A DNA stretch of 64,000 nt, taken from NCBI RefSeq assembly GCF_000283155.1, contig NW_004454178.1, positions 1,451,310 through 1,515,309 on the forward strand. The letters run 5' to 3'. The notes below the pieces were generated by a model. That model ran no database searches, had not been told where the DNA came from, and saw only the letters and a list, made by a program, of their open reading frames with translations. The first letter of the stretch is position 1. Each line of letters starts with the position of its first letter. Source of the DNA: Ceratotherium simum simum (Eukaryota > Chordata > Mammalia > Perissodactyla > Rhinocerotidae). Positions 57,130 to 64,000 of the stretch are shown here, one piece after another. Made by a program: the position numbers and the translations under genes.

Positions 57130-58685
57130 AATGTGAATGCTACTCCAATGCAAACTTCTCATCTATAAAATAGAAGAGGGACTTACCATTAGTGAGATAA
57201 CTCGATTGGCGTAGATTTTCTCCAGTCACTAGCTCTGGTTCACAGTTTCCAGCTAGTTAGGCAGGTAGGAAAAGGGGAGGGCAAAGCTAATGGCAATCAG
57301 CATTGCTTTCTTTCACTCCTTATTCACCTGCCTATGTTTTCTTTATATTTTTGAGGGCAATATATGAACTTACAAAGAGAATCTGGATCAACTATAACTA
57401 TAGGAGAGGATTCTTGGGACCCCCAGAACAATGTCATTTGTGGTGACTGTGGTTATGGGATTTCTCTTGCTATTAGGAATTCCACGAGGTGTCTACACGG
57501 GGAAGTAAAAAGAGAGAGCTGAACCAATTATCTGGAGATATAAATACAAATATGTACTTATACACATATAATACATAAATATATGTGAACCATATAAAAC
57601 TGCAGTTGTGTAGGTCAAAACAGTAGACTATCAGCCGGGTAACAATTGAACTAAATACTACTGCAGTGGAAGAAAATCTGTGTTGTGAGTAGTGGATTTC
57701 TTTGGAGATGAAGTTAGGTTTGTTCTTTAACTCTAAACCTCATGCTGTCTCTATAAACAAAGAGAGTCTGTTTGCCCAACATCTCGATCTGGAAAAACAC
57801 CCCTGTAACTCTAGAAAGTGACCCAGTGTACTCTCTTAGGAAGACTTCGTCAGTGTATTTTTGAAGGGAGACGATTTTAAGTGCGTCAAGACAAAGACAC
57901 GGCCTCTGTGATGTTACCGAGCAGCTGCACAATTGGTTTGCTGGATGCCGGGCGTCCCTCAGGATGGTGTGGCATGTGCCGCTTCTACTTGAGGAAGCTT
58001 CCCTCAGGGTTAAGGCAGCGTGGGCTTCACCCGCGAGAAAGTGCCAGGCCTTGAAATGGGAGCAAAGGGACTTGGAGACTAAAATAAAACTCAACCAAAC
58101 GGTAGAAACATGCTTAACTCCTTAATTTACCCGATTAGAGCCGACAGGCGCCGCCGTGGAGAACATTTGCTCCCGTCCCAACTGCCGTGAAAGCAGCAGT
58201 GGGGCTATTTCCAGGCTTGGCTCCAGACTGACGGGGGATGAACTAACGGGGGATTTCATTTCAGCCCGGAGTCGCTGTGAAAGGGTGACAGACTGCCGTC
58301 ACTGCACAAGTCTGCGGGTGTCAAGTGTTCCCCGGAGCACATACCTGCCTGGAGGAGACTCCCCCGCCCCTTGGGACATTCATCTAACCCCAGTCCAACC
58401 CAACCCCAACTCCTACCCTAGACTGCCCCGCTGTATTCTTTTAAAACAGGTGCCTGGCTGCTTAGACTTAAGAGTTCTGAGTCGAGTTTGGTTAACGTGT
58501 ACTAGGTTAGCGTCATGTTTGATCGTTGCCTCCTAAGATTGCGCTGTGTCGCTGTAGAGGGTACAGAGAGGGGCAATGCTATCTTTTGCTGTTCTAGGAT
58601 CTGGGGTAGTAGTTACCAGTAAAAAAAAATAGAAAACTGTGTTCTAGGGCAGTGTATAGATATCCTGACTACCCTTCCTGGAAAT
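57130..58685. other. Intergenic, nothing recognised
   Basis: 57714-58094 (minus) and 58156-58536 (plus) each have a 126-codon open frame with no recognisable motif, no paralogue that I know and no splice or promoter context. Confidence 0.5.
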
Positions 58686-58689
58686 CAGC

Positions 58690-58840
58690 AGGCCTCCCTC
58701 CCTCCACCTCAATCAGTCTGCCACTAGCTGTGTGTCCTTGAATTTCTTGGCCTCTTTGGGACTGACTCTTCTCTCATTTGCAAAAGGAAACATCTGAGAA
58801 TCTCTAAGGATCTTGAAAGTGCTAACATGCTATGAGTGTA
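58690..58840 (+). repeat. MIR SINE fragment
   Basis: CCACTAGCTGTGTGTCCTTG, GAATTTCTTGGCCTCTTTGG and CATTTGCAAAAGGAAACATC. Confidence 0.6.
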
Positions 58841-59104
58841 AATGTCAAAGTACCTTTAAAGATGAAGGAGCTGTATAGAGAATTGTTGTTGTGTAAAAAT
58901 CTTCCCTGAACGAGCCCTTTCAACTCTGGTGTTAGGTGACTCATCATTACCATCAAGTCCATTTTACAGAAGTGGGGATTGTTTCTCTGGTAAGTTATTG
59001 AAATGTTTATTGAGCATCTGTGCTAGATACAGAAGCTTACCCAGGTATGTTGGAACTGAATCTTATGTGACTTAGGGGACCCTCTTTACAAAAAGACAAT
59101 TATA

Positions 59105-59289
59105 GGGGCCAGCCCTGTGGCCTAGTAGTTAAGTTAGGTGCACTCTCCTATATCGGCCTGGGGTTCACAGGTTTGGATCCCGGGCACAGACCTACACCAC
59201 TCGTCAGCCGTGCTGTGGTGGCGACCCACATACAAAATAGAGGCACAGATGGTAGCTCAGGGCTAATCTTCCTCACCAAACACACAAAA
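59105..59289 (+). mobile_element. ERE SINE (head + module B), diverged
   Basis: GGGGCCAGCCCTGTGGCCTA, GGTTTGGATCCCGGGC, GGTAGCTCAGGGCTAATC and a CA/A tail. Flanked by the perfect 15-bp repeat AAAAAGACAATTATA at 59090-59104 and 59290-59304. Confidence 0.93.
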
Positions 59290-59744
59290 AAAAGACAATT
59301 ATAAATTCAAACTTAGGTACAAAAGTGAAATTTATTTAGAACGAGAAAAGAAAGGATAACAATTACTGGAGGCCTATAAACTTAAGTCCCTTTCTTCTGA
59401 GCTCTCTTTAGGCAATTTACTAGAATTGCTTATATAGAAATGCCTCTGATTGAAACCTGGCTTCCCCCCTTCCTGGATAGAACATTCTACAGCTCCCAGC
59501 AACTCCTAGTGCTCAATGGGGCCTGTGCAAGTGAGCAGCCCTGAAGTTTAAATTTCATGAAGCTTCAAGGTAAATCTGCCTCTAAGTCCTTTAGTGAATC
59601 AAGGCACATAAGATAGGGCTCCCAGTCACCAGAAAATCAGTGTACTGTAGCCATTAGATCCGCCAAGAAAAGAGCTACCAATGGTGTTCATCTAATTGGA
59701 ACAGTGCCACAGGCCAGCGAAAGGATTCAAATGATGACAATTGT

Positions 59745-60600
59745 TTATTTAAAATTTTAATTTTGAAATAAATTTAGACTTACAGAGAGTTTGCAAAAAT
59801 GGAACGTCTAGTGCCCATATAGTCTTCACCCACCTTCTCTTGACATTAACACCTTACAATGCACAATTATTGACACCAGGAAATTAACATTCCTACAGTA
59901 CTATTAACTAAATTACAGACTTTATTTAAATTTTACCAGTTTTTCACCAAATTTTCACCACTGATCTATTTGTTTTCAGACACAATTCAGGATCCCACCT
60001 TGCATTTAGTCGTCATGTCTCCTTAATCTCTTCCTATTTGTGACAGTCCCTCAGTCTTTTACTTTCTTAACTGTGATACTTTTGAAGAGTGCTGCTCAGG
60101 TATTCTGTAGAATGTTTCTCAGTTTGTGTTGCCTGATGTTTTCCCATGATTGGATTGAGGTTATGCATTTTTGGCAAGAATACTACAGAAGTGACGTTGT
60201 GCTCTTGGGTCATAATCCAGCACGATTGTTTATTTTCTTGCTGAATTGTTTTAGCCTTGGCCCTTAGGAGCTGCTTCAGACTGGCTCCCGTGTCTTTTCA
60301 ACATTCCCTCAGCCTTTTTTGGGCATTTCTTTACTTTGTGGCATCAAAAGATGTTCCAGGCTTGTCTTGTGTCACTGCATCCTCAGCCACGGAATCAATT
60401 GTTTCCACAAGGAGCCCAACATCAGGTCTTGATTAGTGCCTTCCTCTCTTTATTCATAAAATCCTGGGTCCTGGATGGGTTATTTCCTAAAATGACTCCA
60501 ATACATGTGTTATCAGCCGCTACCAGTGGGCCTATGTATTCCTCTTCTAAACTGCAATTGTAAGAACCTGGAATGTGAGTTCTGGCCACACTCCACAGGG
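59745..60600 (-). repeat. L1 LINE (L1ME-like 3' region, antisense)
   Basis: AATTTAGACTTACAGAGAGT, CACCTTCTCTTGACATTAAC, TTTCACCAAATTTTCACCAC, GATCCCACCTTGCATTTAG, TCGTCATGTCTCCTTAATC and GATTGGATTGAGGTTATG in order. The longer relative of 12840-13180. Confidence 0.7.
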
Positions 60601-60976
60601 ACTTCCAAGCAAGAGTTTCCAGGTACTTGCTAGGAAAATGGGTCTTCCTTGACATTTTCCTTCCCTCATCACCAGTGTCCAACTGGCCCCACCTGTCCGT
60701 TCTCACAGGTCCATCCCCTCTGCTCACCCTCACTGCCTGTCCTTGGCTCTGTTTCTGCCCAGGGCTTCCCTGGGACATTGTCCAGCCTCCTAATGGTCTT
60801 CCTGCCTCAAGCCTTTCCTTTCTCCACCCCAGCCTCCACAGGATGCAAAAGTAATCTTTCCATTTGCAAATCCAGCCTTATCGTTCACTCTGCTGAGGAT
60901 AGAAGAGGACGGTTTTTCTACATTTTGATGGTTTTCTGAACCCATCCTTGTTGATATGGCTTCCTAATATTGACAA

Positions 60977-61148
60977 CAGTGGTTCTCAAACTTTAGTGTA
61001 AATCAGAATCAGCTGGAGAGCTTGTTAAAACACAGTGAGAGGTTCCATCCCAGATTTCAGAGTCAGTAGGTCTGGGATGGGGTCTCAGAATGTGTACATC
61101 CAACAAGTTCTCAGGTGATGCTGAATCTACTGGCTCGGATGACCACTG
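60977..61148 (+). repeat. MER5A-like hAT DNA transposon
   Basis: CAGTGGTTCTCAAACTTTAG at the left, TCAGAGTCAGTAGGTCTGGG in the middle and GATGACCACTG at the right, an inverted match to the left end. Confidence 0.8.
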
Positions 61149-61159
61149 GCCAACAAGAT

Positions 61160-61625
61160 AATATCCAAACTGCTTGACAGGAAACCCAAGACCCTTTCAC
61201 AGTTATGTCCTTGAACTTCCTCCCACCCCTCTCCACCTTTTCCTTAAACATGCCATCCCCTTTCCCACCTTTGCACAGCTCCTGAATGTGCTAATGCCCC
61301 TGTCTGGTCTGCCCATGGCTCCTTGTCTCCCACATTTTTCTACATTTTGTGGACAACCATCCTGGCTCTCCTCTCTGAAGTCTTCCTTATTTCTCCAGCC
61401 ACAGAAGGATTGTCCCTCTTCTGTGGTCCAATAGTACTTGGTAACACTCACTGTGAGAATTGCAACTTGGTGTTGGATTTAGCTGTTGACTCATTTGATG
61501 CTCCCATAGTTCACAAGTTCTCTAAAGGCAGACAGTGCCGAGTCTTACTCAGCTTTCACTCCCAGCACCCAGCCCTCACGGCATCAGCAGAGAACAGGCA
61601 CTGAAGAAGTGTTGTTGAATGAAAC
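61160..61625 (+). repeat. L2 LINE 3' end
   Basis: CTTTCCCACCTTTGCACAGC, GTCTTCCTTATTTCTCCAGC and the tail GAAGTGTTGTTGAATGAA. Confidence 0.65.
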
Positions 61626-61629
61626 ACGA

Positions 61630-63385
61630 CCTTTCTGAGGAAAGTATTATGCTCTTTACACTAAAGAAGGTAATAGAGAGTTTATAAGAACACTTGGTTT
61701 ACTACAGTTACATTACAGTGAAAAGGATATTTCAAATAAGAGAGTAGCCTAAGATACGGAATTAGCCAAATGACTCAGGGACTCTGATCGGTTCTTTAAA
61801 CCAGGTAATTAGAATCAGTGTCCTCTCAGAAGTCTGGGACGGGCCTATGTGGTCTGAAAACACGACACGAAGTGAGACAGCGATGCAGCAATTCTGCTGC
61901 GATCAAGACAAGATCAAGAGGGTGATTCAGCCCTCACGTCTGCCCAGGCTGTTCATCGGCTAACTAAGGAATTGCCAGTCCCCCTTTGCATCCTATTTTT
62001 TGCCGTCAACACGTGCCAGCCTCTACAGTGACTACCGTTAGTCTACTTAGCTGCGAACAGAGTTCTTAACCAGCCCTTGGTGGTCATTGAGTAGATTTGT
62101 TGGTTTATGACCATGGATGGAAAACAATCACGTGTTAATTTTCACTAAGTCCTAACTGAAATGAAGTATTTCCCTCAATTATGAATATAGACAACAAACA
62201 CGGTTTTATTTGCACTACCTGAGACTTTATCATTGGTAGAAATCACCCATATTTTTATACCACATGAGAGCAGTTATTTCTATTCATCATTACTTCAAAA
62301 TTATGATAGCAGTTACATACACCACTAGCTTTTGTTGTTAGATGTGCTAATAAAAAGCACATATTCTACACACATTTAAAACTACTTTGATATCTATATT
62401 TCAATATAGTTGACTTCCTTTGTAATCCTACATATTAAAGTATTATTTACATATTTAAAACAAAAATCTTATGTATTTTATTTTATATGTTTAAAACATT
62501 ATTCTGAGAAGGGATCCATAGCCTTCAACAGACTGTTAGAGAGTCATGACACCAGAATGGTTAAGCGCCCCCACTGTAGAGGGTAAGGTTAGGATTGAAT
62601 TCTGTTGACATTTACTATACAACATACGTTTAGTAGGAGAATTTTTAAAAAGCAGTAGAAAAAATTCAAGTTCCCTTTGGATGCTCAAGTCTCCATTTAA
62701 GGAGTTCATCAAATCACAGAATGGTTAATGAGTTGTAGCAGAACGTTTTCGTCTATTATTGTGTACAAACTGCAAGTGAAACATCCTTTGATTTCTTGGA
62801 CTACGTGCTCACCCTGCAGTAATAGTTAAATTAATTTCTAATATGTCTCATCTCATTATAGACCTAGGCAATGGTCTCTTTCAATTTTAAATTGAGCTTC
62901 AGGGAAGATTAAATACTTAGGTATTCCAGTTTGCACAAAATTTCCAGATCCATACAAATTAAACTTCCTCTGTCCAAATGACCCTAATCATTCTAATTGA
63001 ACTGCATGGAGCTTACTCCCTTCTGACAGAGCTTGTCATGTTAAATCTCATCCACGGAGACGGACAGCACGCCAAATGGCTAATAAGTATTCCAGATGTC
63101 GCCTTGCCGCTTTCCAGCACAGTTATTAATAAAAGTCAGTTGCTTCTTGTCTTTTTTGATCCTCTAATATTGCTGAGAATACAAATTTCCTTTCTCCCCA
63201 TTAAGACGTGGTAATTTAAAAGTACAGTAAATGGCTGCTGCAGAGGAAGGTGATTTTTATAAAAGCACCTGTCCATTGTGAGTGGTACATTAGGGACCCT
63301 GGGGGCAATTTGAGGCTTGGCAGGACTGTGGATGGGAGAGCGTGGAGGATCTGAAGAAGACTGTGCCAGAGCTCAGAGTTTGAGA
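61630..63385. other. Intergenic, nothing recognised
   Basis: About 1.75 kb without a nameable feature. Confidence 0.5.
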
Positions 63386-63386
63386 C

Positions 63387-63430
63387 TGTGTGTGAGTGTG
63401 TGTGTGTGCGTGTGTGTGTGTGTGTGTGTG
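63387..63430 (+). repeat. (TG)n microsatellite
   Basis: About 20 TG units with two interruptions (GAG, GCG). Confidence 0.95.
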
Positions 63431-63434
63431 CTGG

Positions 63435-64000
63435 AGGGGACTGAGCAGCCAAAGAGCCATTTCATCTACTTTTGGCTGGGAATAAGCCAATAGAAGTGGG
63501 GATAGCTACCATAACAGCCACTCGATTACAACAGACCTGCCCCAGTTACTGTGTCAGGACCCCCGAAGGCATCTGAATCCACCTTCTCTCCACACCCCTG
63601 CCCTACCCCTGCGGAGCCCCGGGAGACCTCCAGGCAATCCCACCGAGGTCCTCTGGTGGGATTTCATGTCTCTGCCTTCAAGCACTGAACGGAAGGTGTG
63701 GTTTGAGTGCAGAGAGAACCCTGGAGGCTGGAGAGACAGTCAGAGGCCAAAAGATACAAGGCCAGATTCCAGAACACTCTGCTAAAGATATGCATGTTAA
63801 GGCTTACTAGAAAGATCTAACTTTTCTTAGGTATAAACAAATTAGACATTCAGAGCTAGGAACAACCTAACAATACTACTGATAATTATAATAATTTTCC
63901 AGTGTGACGGTTTCATTAGTCTTTCGAAACACCTTGGGTTTGGTGATTTTTAAGTGAATTTTCCTTCAATTAAAAAAAAAAACAACACTCTGGGCTCCCT
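63435..64000. other. Intergenic to window end, nothing recognised
   Basis: GC-richer at 63590-63650; no exon identified. Confidence 0.5.

Noticed and set aside
57714..58536. Two 126-codon open frames on opposite strands
   Set aside because: No family signature or supporting context; lengths are plausible by chance in moderately GC-rich DNA.
28900..64000. Exons of neighbouring genes LANCL1 or CPS1
   Set aside because: Expected on this side from human gene order, but no lanthionine-synthetase-like or CPS-like exon was found in either strand.

Overview
This is a mammalian nuclear genome window. It is not prokaryotic: it has one spliced gene, GT-AG introns and a heavy load of interspersed repeats, with no dense run of open frames. 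Ten copies of a tRNA-derived SINE with the consensus head GGCCGGCCCCGTGGCTTAG belong to the equine repetitive element (ERE) type, so the source is a perissodactyl and most likely Equus.

The only protein-coding gene I can support is MYL1 (skeletal muscle myosin essential light chain, MLC1f/MLC3f). It lies on the minus strand from about 28735 to about 5785. All nine exons can be read directly. The distal promoter with exon 1 (28483-28614 coding) gives MLC1f through a 28-nt exon (16125-16152). An internal promoter near 17.3 kb gives MLC3f through a leader exon ending in ATG (17189) and a 25-nt exon (16406-16430). Both transcripts then share exons at 12102-11959, 9926-9753, 9304-9227 and 6682-6640 plus a 3'-UTR exon (6072 to about 5785). 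The spliced products are 194 and 150 residues, the usual family lengths.

Control DNA is visible. About 24.6 kb downstream of the MLC1f promoter, just past the poly(A) site, is a compact block with a perfect MEF2 site and three E-boxes (4122-4225). Its position and content match the well-known MLC1/3 downstream muscle enhancer. The MLC3f promoter has a TATA-like box and a perfect MEF2 site. The MLC1f promoter has TATA-, CArG- and MCAT-like sites.

From about 28.8 kb to 64 kb I see no gene. In the human genome this is the long interval between MYL1 and LANCL1. It holds old L1, L2 and MIR copies, MER-type DNA transposons, an MLT1-like LTR, a solo ERV1-type LTR with a clean 4-bp target duplication (46935-47400), eight ERE SINEs, microsatellites, and stretches with nothing recognisable. 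The low-coordinate side (1-5.8 kb) is the MYL1-ACADL side in human order and holds L1, L2 and MIR repeats plus the enhancer.

I found no novel multi-gene system. The points most worth a second look are the enhancer and promoter sites, a (TG)n tract just after the exon 5 splice donor, three SINE architectures coexisting in one window, the intact solo LTR, and an unexplained GC-rich segment at 48.07-48.66 kb with the longest non-repeat open frame.
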